A stretch of DNA of 64,000 nt from Anisodus tanguticus (Eukaryota > Streptophyta > Magnoliopsida > Solanales > Solanaceae). Location: NCBI GenBank assembly GCA_034509755.1, contig CM067542.1, positions 15,381,001 through 15,445,000 of the forward strand. The letters run 5' to 3'. The notes below the pieces were generated by a model. It was not told where the DNA came from and searched no databases. It saw nothing but the letters and a program-made list of their open reading frames with translations. Below, piece after piece: positions 1 through 9,937 of this stretch. The position numbers and the translations under genes are program-made. The stretch's first letter is position 1, and the number at the start of each line of letters is the position of its first letter.

Positions 1-990
1 AGTTACTTGTTCCTACGGCAAAATGGAATTTAGTCTCGTAGAAGTACACATCTCTTGAGACTAAATATTCATCATTTTTCTAAGTCATACAATTTCCAAC
101 CTTTCTGTCCGTAGGGTCCCAAAAACACACACATACGACTTTGACTTTAAACTTATCTCTTGTTCTCCCATTTGTGTGTGCATATCATAGTCCCCCAGCA
201 GTGATCCCCGTACAAAATTTCATAGGGGATTTTTCCATTCAAAATCGAATATGGTGTTCTATTGATCAAGTATTCCGCAGTCAAAACACATTCTCCCCAG
301 AATCTGATCAGAAGATGACCCTGAAATCTTAATGCTTGCACCACATTAAGAATGTGATGGTGTTTTCTTTGAACTCTTTCATTATGCTGCGGTGTCCATG
401 TGCAAGAGGTTTGGAAAAAAATTCCATGTTCAAAGAAGTAAGTCTCCATACATGTGAACTCAGTTCCGTTATCATTTCTAATAATTTTTACCTTCTTATC
501 AAACTGTCTATCCACCAATGCAAAGAATTTTCAAGGTTTGGGATATTTCTTTCTTATCAACTAAAAGAAAAATTGAACCCTTCGTGATCGATCATTCACA
601 ACAGTCAAGAAATATGAAGCACCACAAAAAGAAGGTGTTCTATATGGCCCACATAAATCACAATGAATCATATCAAGAATATCGGAAGCTATATTAACAC
701 TTGAAGGAAAAATACTTCTTGTTTATTTTGACCTTTGGCATACATCTAAACTAATACTACTTTCTTTTAAATCTAATGTCGTAATGGACTTTGTCACTTG
801 TCCAGAAGGATGACCTAACCATTTGAGCCAAATATCGAACCAATCAACTGCCTCAGCCTTCATAGTTCGTATCCGGCGCACATTTCGAAAATAGTAAAGT
901 CAACCTCGTCGCTCACCCGTTCCAAGCAACTTCCTCATGGTGTGGTCCTGTATAACACACATAGTTTTATTAAAATTTACATCACAATCT
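1..990 (-). pseudogene. copia integrase region (element H), degenerate
   Basis: Minus-strand frames carry the integrase core. An open piece at 153-518 has the DNGTEF motif around a catalytic Asp, then a region resembling P-Q-H/N-E-R-V-Q-R with the catalytic Glu, and a stretch matching the usual A-E-Y-L-I-N-R-T-P family sequence. Beyond it, toward base 1, the frame resumes with F-L-G-P-Y-G-Q-K-G-W-K, typical of the integrase C-terminal domain. Stops and frameshifts interrupt it, and no functional integrase can be made. Confidence 0.8.
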
Positions 991-996
991 AAATGA

Positions 997-1625
997 TTAA
1001 CAAGTTGTGATACAAAAAAATAAATTATAAGTTAAGTTCTGAATATAAAGGACATCCTTTAACCAAATTCTATTATTTAGCCTGGTCGTTCCTTCTTTTG
1101 TGGACACCGAGCTACTTCCATTAGGAATCCCAACCGAACACTCAGGATTGTCCCGTTGATCGCTTAGTTTCTCCAAATTACATGTCACGTGATTGATAGC
1201 TCTGGAGTCGATAATCCAGGATGAGTTTTCGGTATTACCATCCATCTTGCCGTTCGGATTTATTCCTTGTGAATTCAACACGTGAATCATCATTTTTTGG
1301 ATCTCTTCACTCAGATTGAGAGGTCATATCCCACATGTGTTCATCTGTTCTATCTCAGCCCGTGTATCCTTGACAACAACGACGTTAGCCCGGTGGTTGC
1401 CTCTTCCGTGATCGGACCTCAAGCCTCCTCTTTGTTGTTGTTGTTCTTGTCCTCTTCCTCTGAATTTTTCGTCTTCTTTTTTATTTTCTAATCACCATTT
1501 CGGATACCCAATAAGTTGAAAACATCCTTCCATAACATGTTCAGATCTCTTGCAATGTGTGCAGAATGCACTATCGTTCTTCCTTTCACTTTGATCACGA
1601 TAAAGATTTCTCTCTAGTACGGCAA
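997..1625 (-). pseudogene. copia nucleocapsid knuckle and protease (element H), degenerate
   Basis: Around 1572-1527 the minus strand encodes a CCHC knuckle of the form C-x2-C-x4-H-x4-C (CTHCKRSEHVMEGC). Downstream, at 1293-997, the aspartic protease region reads W-I-I-D-S-R-A in place of the usual D-S-G-A, so the catalytic triad has a Gly-to-Arg change. The piece ends with the Y-N-L hydrophobic segment common before the integrase zinc-binding region. The upstream part of gag lies on the far side of the 1640-3050 insertion. Confidence 0.75.
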
Positions 1626-1649
1626 AACTTGATAGAGATCTGGACATAA

Positions 1650-2325
1650 TTACGTGCCTCCAATTTCTGCAATTTAATGGACCAGTGGGAACACTATATA
1701 TAGGCTGAATTGCAAAGATTTACCCCCAACCCCTTAAAGTAGACACTAGATTTTGTAAAATTTTAGACTAGAAAAAGAGGTATTCATTTAATTATCATTA
1801 AGGATGTAGGTTGAAGCTATGTACTCAGTTTGGTGGGGAAGTTAAAAATTTCGTAAAGGGTGTTAAGGTTTAATTTGTGTAGATCTATACATACTTAAGA
1901 GTTGGGTTTTATTATGAGACACAAATATAATTAGAAAGTGATAAAATAGTGTACGCATGTGAAACCTAGTAAGAAAGCGTATATTGATGGATCGTGTCCG
2001 AACCCGGATTGGAAAACCTAATCTAAGCCTAATAGATTTATGGTAGAATCATATTCTAAGTCTAATAATTTATTTTTGGTGAATTATAATTATGATAATT
2101 TTATTAGAATAGAATTTTCTTGTTAGACTATGGAAATGAATAACTTACCTCTATATAAGAAGGTCATTGTGATGAATGAAAGGCAAGAAAGAATTCTCCC
2201 ATTATTCTTCTTCGCTCTAAATTTCCGTCCCCTCTTGATTTTAACATGGTAACAGAGCCTCGTTAAAAGAACACAAAAACCCCTAAATAATTGCGGGAGG
2301 TGGAGAAACTGACGATAAATAAGAC
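1650..2325 (+). repeat. inverted copy of the element H LTR, PBS and leader
   Basis: The LTR body runs from 1655 (TG) to 2246 (CA), 592 bp, the same length as the matching minus-strand body at 3863-4454. It is followed by TGGTAACAGAGCC (2247-2259), the mirror image of the PBS at 3850-3862. Similarity continues through the leader to the gag start, where the start codon is lost (ATTG for ATGG near 2305). After about 2325 the two copies diverge. The two 5' ends face each other around a 1.5-kb spacer. No second LTR closes the inverted piece. Confidence 0.85.
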
Positions 2326-2572
2326 CCAATTGATATTTTATGAGATTTCCGTACGAGGGAGAAATCCTTATGAGTTTTTCCAAATCCAAAAGACAACAAT
2401 AAGACCCAATTGATAAAATTCAAGTAGAAATCTTCATATTCCTAGTTCGATTTCATTAATCAAGCATAATAATTTCTGAATATACTCAATTTCTTGCTAC
2501 TTGTTAATTACCAATTCAATTTCCACTTTCCAAGCAAGAAATGGATTTTTAGGGCTTAATTTAGTGTTTGCA

Positions 2573-2940
2573 GCTAGGGGTGAGCGTATATCGGTTCGGT
2601 TTTGTATCAAAAAAGTATGAACTGAATAAAATTCGGTTTTTATTTTACAAAACCGAATCAATTTTTTTTTAAAACCGAACATATCGGTTTATATCGACGA
2701 ACGTATCGGTTTATATCTATTTTTTCAATTCAAGTGTATCATAATCAACAAATAATTTAAAGTAAAAAAATATGAAGTCTGCATCACATATATTCTTAAA
2801 ACATGTAAAAAACTTCAAATTAGAGTTTACATCCCACAAAATAAAAGTCCAACACTGAAATAAAATAAACGGGTCGGGGCATTTTTTTAAAATTGAATTT
2901 TCAACACTGAAATTGACATTCACACCTACATTACCACAAA
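2573..2940. repeat. possible non-autonomous DNA transposon with CGGTT-rich end
   Basis: The left end (TAGGGGTGAGCG) is followed by several copies of the words TCGGTTCGG and AAACCGAA. A weakly matching inverted end (reverse complement TAGGTGTGAATG) lies near 2933. I find no convincing target duplication, so class and borders are uncertain. It lies inside the segment that splits element H gag. Confidence 0.3.
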
Positions 2941-2997
2941 ATTTCGACGTTGAAATATATTGTATATCGTAAGATCTTTACTAAAGAAAATAGAAAA

Positions 2998-3819
2998 TTA
3001 GAAACCGATTTGGGGAAAACATAAATTGATTGGGAAAATGGATGTTTTTCGTGCGGCAACGACCATAGTTTCACTCCATTCTTCTTTTTTTCGTGTGAGT
3101 CCTCTCACACGCTCTTCTTGCACTAGCTTCGAATAGAATTTATTTAATGATGACAATGATTCCTGGGCCAGTATGTTCGATCTCACCGTTTCATACATTG
3201 CCTCATCTAATCCCATGAGGAAAAGATGCACTTTTTCTTCTTCTCTTTTGGTTTCCAAGATCATCTCCAGATTGCACGTGCATTTTCCGCACTTGCAAGT
3301 CAGAATCTGTTCGTAGTTTGCCAATTCTTCTCACATCTTAGTCAGTTTCCATAGTAATCCACTATGGTCCTTCCCTTCTGCTTGCTCTCTGCAAGTTCTG
3401 CCTTCGGTTGTTGCATCTGAGGGTCGTTGATAACATCAAACCGCTCCTGAATGCTCGTCCATAATTCTTCCGCTTCCTCTTTATGCGAAATCGTTGAACG
3501 AAGCTTTGATTCGATGGTGTTGCGAATCCACGACACCAACAAAGAGTTTATAGTCCGTCAATCTTCTAAGTCCGGTGACTCTTCATTCGGCTTCTTGATC
3601 GTACCATCAACGAAGTCTAATTTCTTCCTTGCTCTTAGGGTCGTCCTCATGGATCTAGCCCATTCTTCGTAGTTCTCTCCCTTCAATTGGATTTGTGTCA
3701 CCACAATTTCGGAATTATCGTTTGACGTAATGTCATAAGAGGAGTTGTCTTTCTTTTAATTTTATTTTCTTCACCGGCAATTTCTTTATTTTATCGCCAA
3801 TTTCTCCGTCTCCAGCCAT
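2998..3819 (-). pseudogene. copia gag (element H), broken
   Basis: The start codon at 3819 follows the PBS by about 30 bases. Open pieces at 3542-3342 and 3324-2998 carry a UBN2/retrotransposon-gag domain: an N-terminal Q-L-K-G-E-N-Y-E-E-W-A segment, then the R-S-T-I-S-H-K-E-E-A-E-E-L-W helix and the K-V-H-L-F-L-M-G-L segment. In-frame stops occur near 3735, 3570 and 3340. Similarity fades near 3050, where the inserted segment begins. Gag forms the particle shell in active relatives. Confidence 0.8.
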
Positions 3820-3849
3820 TATTTAGGGTTTTTTGTGTTCTTTTAACGA

Positions 3850-3862
3850 GGCTCTGTTACCA
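3850..3862 (-). promoter_or_regulatory. primer binding site of element H
   Basis: The minus strand reads TGGTAACAGAGCC directly after the LTR terminal CA, matching the 3' end of initiator tRNA-Met except A for the usual T at the fifth base. The inverted copy at 2247-2259 carries the identical variant, so both ends derive from one subfamily. Confidence 0.8.
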
Positions 3863-4473
3863 TGTTAAAATCAAGAGGGGACGGAAATTTAGAGCGAAGA
3901 AGAATAATGAGAGAATTCTTTCTTGCCTTTCATTCATCACAATGATCTCCTTATATAGAGGTAAGTTATTCCTTTTCATATTTTAACAAGAAAATCCTAT
4001 TCTAATAAAATTAGCATAATTATAATTCACCAAAAATAAATTATTAAATTTAGGATAGAATTTTACCATAAATCTATTAGGCTTAGAGTAGGTTTTCCAA
4101 TCTGGGTTCGGACACGATCCATTAATATACGCTTTCTTAATAGGTTTCACATGCGTACACTATTTTATCACTTTCTAATTATATTTGTGTCTCATAATAA
4201 AACCCAACTCTGAAGTATGTATAGATCTACACAAATTAAACCTTAACACCCTTTACGAAAATTTTAACTTCCCCACCAAACTGAGTACATAGCTTCAACC
4301 TACATCCTTAATGATAATTAAATGTATACCTCTTTTTCTAGTCTAAAATTTTACAAAATCTAGTGTCTACTTTAAGGGGTTGGGGGTAAATCTTTGCAAT
4401 TCAGCCTATATATAGTGTTCCCACTAGTCCACTAAATTGCAGAAATTGGAGGCACGTAACTCTACCAATAACA
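3863..4473 (-). repeat. 5' LTR of element H
   Basis: The inner end is fixed at 3863 by the PBS. The outer end is either 4454, matching the 592-bp inverted copy, or 4473, where the minus strand starts TGTTATTGG. A TATA-like CTATATATA lies about 40-60 bp inside the outer end on the minus strand. The other LTR is outside the window, so no target duplication can be checked. Confidence 0.75.
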
Positions 4474-5182
4474 CTTTTTGTATTAACTTTAGTTGGCATT
4501 TACCTATATATAGTATTTCATGTAATTACATCCTTTCACCCTTCATGCGAGAATCGTTCTAAGAAAATGAGATATCTTGCCCTCTTACGATTTGAATAGA
4601 AGAAAATGACGTTTTCAGATCTTTTATGTATTTTTTTTTCAGAATTTTTATGTGTAGAAAATATAATTCTCTTGTAAAATGGTCATAAAACTAAAACTAA
4701 ATTTATAAAAGACTAAAAAATCATTTCTCCCCTTCGTTCACGGAAAAGCAAAAAACTAAATTAAATAAGAAATCGAATTAAACTGAAGGAAAAAATGTCA
4801 ATAATTTATTCGTGATTTTTTTTTTTTTTTTTGATAAAGAACAATGTAACTATATGCCTAAACATTGGACTAAGATATGTTTAATGAAAGCATTACACTC
4901 AACTACACCTAAAATAAGAAAGTAACGAGATTTGACTTGAGCTATCTACGAATTTTGAGCATAAACTGTTGTGTGGATTTTGAGTTATCTACGAATTTTT
5001 ATTTCAAATTGCAATGATGATCAGCCACTATTTACTGGTGTGTGGATTAGCATAAAGCATGGGTTAATTAAACACTTGGAATATACTAATGATGGTTGTT
5101 GCACTTGGGGCTCAAAACCAAGAATCAATACCGGCCATTTTCCGCACTTGGATTCTCTCAAAAATTGTTTTGGTGGAATGAC
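4474..5182. other. intergenic, AT-rich, no gene seen
   Basis: This stretch contains a T-run near 4820-4832 and a duplicated phrase TTATCTACGAATTTT (near 4942 and 4983). A 72-codon open frame at 4971-5189 has no recognisable family sequence and no gene context. I see no gene here. Confidence 0.5.
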
Positions 5183-5190
5183 TTTCTAAT

Positions 5191-5450
5191 CATAGGCGGA
5201 TTTAAATTTTTTATAATATGGGTGCATCACAAAAATAAAGGAGAGAAAAAAGTATATAGTGAAAATTAATCCTTATTCATCTGGGAAAATAATTTAACAT
5301 TCAATTAAGTGCATCATTTAGTCTTTTTGGAGCATGAGTGCCAGTAGATAATATTATATCAATTCTAAAAAGTATGTATATAAATACGTAGTTTGACGTA
5401 AAGACCATGTTTTTATGTGCACAGCAAATTAGCCTACAAATCCGCCACTG
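5191..5450. mobile_element. hAT-like non-autonomous element, 260 bp
   Basis: The termini are inverted: CATAGGCGGATTT on the left and, reverse complemented, CAGTGGCGGATTT on the right. They are flanked by identical 8-bp duplications TTTCTAAT at 5183-5190 and 5451-5458. An 8-bp target duplication and a CA-G-GG end are typical of hAT elements. The interior has no coding capacity. A Mutator-type reading with a 10-bp imperfect duplication is less likely. Confidence 0.75.
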
Positions 5451-5458
5451 TTTCTAAT

Positions 5459-5849
5459 TACGTTTAGTCATCCACTAATTGCTGCCTCTTCTTGACACTA
5501 ATGCTCTATGATGTTTTAATATTTGTTTTAAATGCATCATTAGCAACAGCATTAGTGGAGAACACAACATTACATTTCATCCTTCTCCATCAGTTTGTTT
5601 TATATTTATTTAATAAAAAGAACGGCTAGCATAAATTTGGATAGAAAGGCATGTCTTAGAAAGAATTGATGGATTGTTCCGATTTGCAAACTAAATTGTA
5701 AATTTGTGGTGATATTTCGAGAATAGAATAAGGTTGTAACATAGAGACACTAAAAATGTAACGAAATTTTATATTATTAGTTTATTTGAATATGTTATAA
5801 CAAATTATCTCTTACTTCAATGTTATTACGGACAATTACTTATATATTG
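5459..5849. other. intergenic, no feature seen
   Basis: AT-rich sequence with no open frame of note and no clear repeat border. The next feature is the Stowaway-like MITE starting at 5850. Confidence 0.4.
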
Positions 5850-6090
5850 TACTCCTTCTGTGTCAGTTTATATGACACACTTTATTTTTTAGTCAGTCGA
5901 AAAATAATGACACATTTTCTCATTTGTCAACAATTTAACTTTAAATTTTACTTTTTACGCTTAACGAGATGATTTATAATCACACAAATACCTTTGACTT
6001 ATTTTAGATCACAAAATTCAAAAGACTTCCATTATTTCTTAAAGTCCGTACCCAGTTAAACTATATCATATAAATTAGGACGGAGGAATA
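5850..6090. mobile_element. Stowaway-like MITE (Tc1/mariner)
   Basis: The left end TACTCCTTCTGTGTCAG and the right end (reverse complement TATTCCTCCGTCCTAATT) form inverted terminal repeats of the CTCCNTCCGT type, and the borders coincide with TA dinucleotides. The length of about 241 bp and lack of coding sequence fit a Stowaway MITE mobilised in trans by a mariner-like transposase. Confidence 0.75.
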
Positions 6091-6479
6091 ATTATGTTTT
6101 AGATGACCTTACAAACGGCCCCATGTGCAACACATCTTCCAAAAAATCAACATTGTGGCTGAAATTTTGTCTAAATATAATTATGCTAATAGTAATACTT
6201 TTATCCTATTATGTTTTACTTCTCCATCTTCGTTTGTATATTGCGTTTATGTTAATGACCCCCCAAATTAAGTACTGAGGAGAAGGGTGACTTTTTATAA
6301 CAGTTAATTTATGTATATAAAATATGTCTTCATCAGCCCAAAAGAAAAGGGAAATAGAAGAACCCTTTTTGTGAACCAATTCCTAATTCTCTCAGTTTAA
6401 GTTTTGGGATTTTTTCCAGCTAACTTTAGGGATTCACTTTTCTATTTCATGCCCACTAAATTGAAGTCGTGCACTTTCA

Positions 6480-7400
6480 TTTATTGGCCAAATTCATCGG
6501 CGGCCTTTGGGGTCATCAAGATCTTTCACTTAGATACCTCAATTAAACCTTGTTTCATTTAGACACCTGAGGTGTATCCTTACTGTGTTATTTAGACATT
6601 TTTCGCTGACTTGACAAGTTGTGTAAATTTCATACTAAACATGCGCGTGAAAAGACAATATCATATCCCCCCCTTTTTTTAAAAAATTCTCTTCTTCTTC
6701 TTCTTCATTCTTTTTATTTTTTATTTTTTATTTCCTCCTTCATTCTTTTCTCAATCATCTTCCTACCATCACTGATGATATCACCTTCGCTGCTATCACT
6801 ATCGGAAAAAAAATCAATTACATTTTAAATTCAATTCAATTTCTTGTTCTCTCCTATAGTAAAAAGAAAAAAAATCAAAGAAACTCATCGAAACTCCATT
6901 AAAGAATTCTTTAGAAAGCTTGAAGGTTTAAAATGAGTTACTTTATTTGATGAAAATTCTGAGAAATTAATATTGGGGATGTCTTCGGGTCTTCGTGAGA
7001 ATCTTTTGTTGAGGTTATAACAAATTTTGAGGAGTTTTTTTTTTAATTTTTTTTGGATTGAAGTCGTGGTTGGAACAAGAACACACATGAAAATGGTGAA
7101 GAACACCAAGAACTTGATTTCAAAAAAATTTCTTTTGTTAGTAAATGTGTTTTTTGTGTGGTAATAATGTGTAGGGTTTAGAAAATAGAGTTTTCTTTTC
7201 TTTTTTGAAATATTAATTTTATTCAAAATTTATTTTTTATATAATTATGGGATCAAATGTCACATGTCATAATTTAATTTATAATTTTTTCATATCATTA
7301 GCGAGTGTGCTACAGACATATTACAAATTTGGTTAATTCAACAAAATGTCTAAATGGCATAGTCAGACTCAACGAATGTCGCCGAAACAAAACTGATCAC
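6480..7400. repeat. probable dispersed repeat, class unknown
   Basis: Both ends carry a similar phrase in opposite orientation, CATTTAGACAC near 6560 and, reverse complemented, CATTTAGACATTTTG near 7345. GGCGGCC near 6499 and GTCGCCG near 7378 lie close to the outer ends. The interior is pyrimidine-rich (6665-6830), then low-complexity A/T. I could not fix terminal repeats or a target duplication. Confidence 0.3.
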
Positions 7401-7424
7401 TGTAAATTTGTAAGCCATTGTGAA

Positions 7425-7885
7425 CGACAATAAGCTGTAGTTTGTATTAGCTGATTAAAAGTAGTTGGTAAGTATTAAATATTGAAAAATACTTATAAAT
7501 AAGAAGTTAGGTGTTAAAATAAAAGTGCTGAAGATAAAAATAAATAATTAATATATTTGGTAAAAAGGGGATGATAAATATTTTTATGTTAAGATGATTG
7601 AAATGCACTTAAAGCAATTTGCAAAAGATATAAATTAAAAAGTTTTACCTACAAAAGGACGAATGACAAAAATAGAATAGAGAGATAATATTATGCTTTA
7701 AGAAGATTATTTTGGAAATACAAAAGATATATAATAATTATTGTAAAAGTTTGTAAAGTGCTTATAAGTTGTAAAATCATAAGTTAGATGAAAATTTTAA
7801 TATGACTTTTGACTGATTTTAACTTATAAGCACTTTTTCTTAATTATCAAAGGTATACCAGCTTATAATTTTAACCAAACATCAT
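7425..7885. repeat. AT-rich palindromic repeat, possible MITE
   Basis: The words CTTATAAG and AGCTTATAA recur in both orientations (near 7758, 7823 and 7861), and the stretch closes with an ACCAAAC phrase often seen at plant MITE ends. No precise ends or target duplication were found, and there is no coding sequence. Confidence 0.3.
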
Positions 7886-7983
7886 ACAAATTGAAAAAAA
7901 ATACGAAAATACCAAGTCAAACTAATTAAATAATCAGAAGAGTCATTGGTTCGCGTCAGCCCTATTCTTATGGACTCATGGTC

Positions 7984-8510
7984 TAAAAATCATGGAAATA
8001 AGTCAATAACTAAAAATTAATTACTCTAAAGATCTAGTATTAATGTTTACTAGATCACACAATATATATGCCTAACAAAAAGAGGGAAACAACAACAACA
8101 ATAATGTACTCAGTGTAGTCCCATAGTGAGATTTGAAAAGAATAAAATTTACGCAGACCTTACCCCTATTTTAAGAGGTAGAGAGACTAATTGATAGACC
8201 CTAGCCCGACAAAAACGAGGGAGCGAACGACAAAAGGAAAAAAGATATTAAGCATAATAACGATGGATAATGGTACTAGACTCTGTGAGCCAAATGATCG
8301 TCTAAGTTTGGAGGTAAGTCTATTTTCGTTCATATCATATTACTTTTGAGCACAAAATAATTCTTAACTTTACATAATTTCAACTTTTTGGACTAACTAA
8401 CGGAACTTTAATTTTGATGGATCATCAATAACGCTAATGAAAAAATCATGTTTTTTTGCACCTGACGTCCAAGCTAAATAATGATGGCAATCGGGGTGCT
8501 CTCTCCCAAA
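7984..8510 (+). repeat. copy 1 of a local direct duplication
   Basis: From AAATCATGGAA to CCCAAA this copy aligns with 8878-9255: shared phrases include AGATCTAGTATTAATGTTTA, AGTTTGGAGGTAA, TTAACGGAACTTTAAT and CCAAGCTAAATAA. It is longer because a TS SINE (8088-8208) was inserted here. It stops exactly where the hAT-family end at 8511 begins. Confidence 0.8.
8088..8208 (-). mobile_element. TS-type SINE, 3' part
   Basis: On the plus strand it opens with (AAC)n, the complement of the (TTG)n tail. It then carries CTCAGTGTAGTCCCA, ACGCAGACCTTACCCC and GGTAGAGAGACT, matching the known 3' domain of the Solanaceae TS SINE. Imperfect target duplications ACAAAAAGAGGGA (about 8075-8087) and ACAAAAACGAGGGA (8209-8222) flank it. 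The tRNA-like 5' head is not recognisable, so it is 5'-truncated. Confidence 0.75.
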
Positions 8511-8655
8511 TAGGGATGACAACGGATCGGATCTGGACCGGATCCTACTAGATCCAGATCCGTTTTTATACCTGGATCCATATCCATTGGGTTCATAAAA
8601 ATCAGATTCAAATTCGAATCCACCGGGTCCACATCTGGATCCACATGTAAAATTT
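8511..8655 (-). mobile_element. fragment of the GATCC-rich hAT-like family
   Basis: It starts with the terminal sequence TAGGGATGACAACGG and matches the reverse complement of the right end of the 50342-51155 element over about 150 bp, including the GGATCC-rich subterminal block and a final CCACATGTAAAA. The other end is not found, so this is a truncated or highly diverged copy. Open frames here on the minus strand arise only from the repeat. Confidence 0.75.
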
Positions 8656-8877
8656 TTGCCTTGAATAATATTTTCACATGTTGAAACTTTTTTGACAAAA
8701 TGAAACCCAATCCGATTGAAAAAAATATAATCTGATTTTGTTGGCCGGCATGCAACTTGGGGTGCCTTCCATTTCAAAATATGGCTGAGCTTGCGTCTCA
8801 ACTAGTTTTTTTCTGCCATTAACCAGTCTAGTATCTTCATAATTCAGTTTAATCCATGCCTTTATCACGCACAACTC

Positions 8878-9255
8878 TAAAATCATGGAAGTAATTAAAA
8901 GTTTCGGCTGATGAAAAGTTAATTACTGTATTTTTAGATCTAGTATTAATGTTTAATATGCATAACAAAAACGAGGGGGGAAAAGAAAAGGAAAAAGAAA
9001 TTAAGCATGACAACTACATATATTGGTACACTATGGGAGCTTTTAAATCAAATTATCATTTTGAGTTTGGAGGTAAATCTATATTCGTTCATATTATATT
9101 ACATTGAGCACATATAATTATTTAATTTTTCATAATTTCAGCATTTTGGTCCAATTAACGGAACTTTAATCTTAATGGATCATTTATAACACTAATGAAA
9201 ATGTCATGTATTTTGATACTCCAAGCTAAATAACATTCGAATGTTCTCGCCCAAA
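8878..9255 (+). repeat. copy 2 of the local direct duplication
   Basis: It aligns with 7984-8510 but lacks the SINE and continues past the point where copy 1 is cut by the hAT-family fragment. It therefore preserves the pre-insertion state of both sites. No gene is contained in it. Confidence 0.8.
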
Positions 9256-9726
9256 TTTATTCCCCGTGCCCAAATTCATCCACCCTACCATTATAGTTGA
9301 AAAGAGTGAAGTTGATCAGGCTCGACAATCACAAAATGATTTCGGGATTTGATCGAAAAAGAAGCAAGATTATGAATATTTATTTCATTACAGAATTTTT
9401 TTCAAGTAAAGGAAGAAGGAAGTGTCTATTATACCCAGTCTTGATTTTGTTTTTGTGACTAGAGGTGAATTTAGAGGGGGGGATGAAATTGGTGAAGAAG
9501 ATTATCTCTATCGACATCATTTTCTATATTACTCATGTGACCAAGTGAAACTCAAATTTTACTTATTAGCTACTAAGAATAGCTAGATTATAGAACTCTT
9601 TAAGTCTCAAAATGCAAGCTGGTGACCTTCGTAATTTCTCCTTTATCTTTTTACCTCTACTTCCAAAATTTTGAAATCTACTGGAAGCACGACTGTAAAT
9701 ATTTATTTGCATCGGGTGTTTACATT
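9256..9726. other. intergenic, no feature seen
   Basis: AT-rich sequence with a GAGGGGGGGATG run near 9473. No coding sequence or repeat border is visible. It ends at the GAAAC target duplication of element B. Confidence 0.4.
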
Positions 9727-9731
9727 GAAAC

Positions 9732-9937
9732 TGTTAGATGATATTAATCTCCCTTGAGGAGTCTTTCATTAATATCAAGGTATATATAGAGTACAATAAT
9801 CATCCCTTATACAATAGGAATCCTAAGCCTATACAAAAGAGGAATTCTAGTCTTACCATAATTATATTTACACAATATATGGAAATATTCTAATTATGGG
9901 TAGGAAATATATTGTTTCCTATATTTACACGTTTACA
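9732..9937 (-). repeat. 3' LTR of element B
   Basis: 206 bp, TG...CA on the plus strand. The adjacent polypurine tract reads GAGGGGGTG on the minus strand (about 9938-9950). It is the 3' LTR because coding runs on the minus strand. Confidence 0.95.

Larger units (their letters stand above)
1..4473 (-). mobile_element. Ty1/copia element H, 3' end beyond window, interrupted by an inverted piece of its own 5' end
   Basis: Read on the minus strand the order is 5' LTR (about 4473-3863), a tRNA-Met-type primer binding site (3850-3862, TGGTAACAGAGCC), gag from 3819 to about 3050, then nucleocapsid knuckle, protease and integrase from 1625 to 1. The window ends inside the integrase C-terminal region, so RT, RNase H and the 3' LTR are not visible. 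About 1.4 kb (1640-3050) splits gag from the knuckle and carries a plus-strand copy of the LTR and PBS. The reading frames contain many stops, so this is a dead copy. Protease-integrase-RT order is copia-like; the RT itself is unseen. Confidence 0.85.

Noticed and set aside
4971..5189. 72-codon open frame in the intergenic DNA
   Set aside because: No family signature, no neighbouring exon or promoter, and its composition matches the background.
8397..8886. Overlapping minus-strand open frames of 70-134 codons
   Set aside because: They lie over the GGATCC-rich hAT fragment and the local duplication; Asp/Pro/Gly-rich words come from the repeat.
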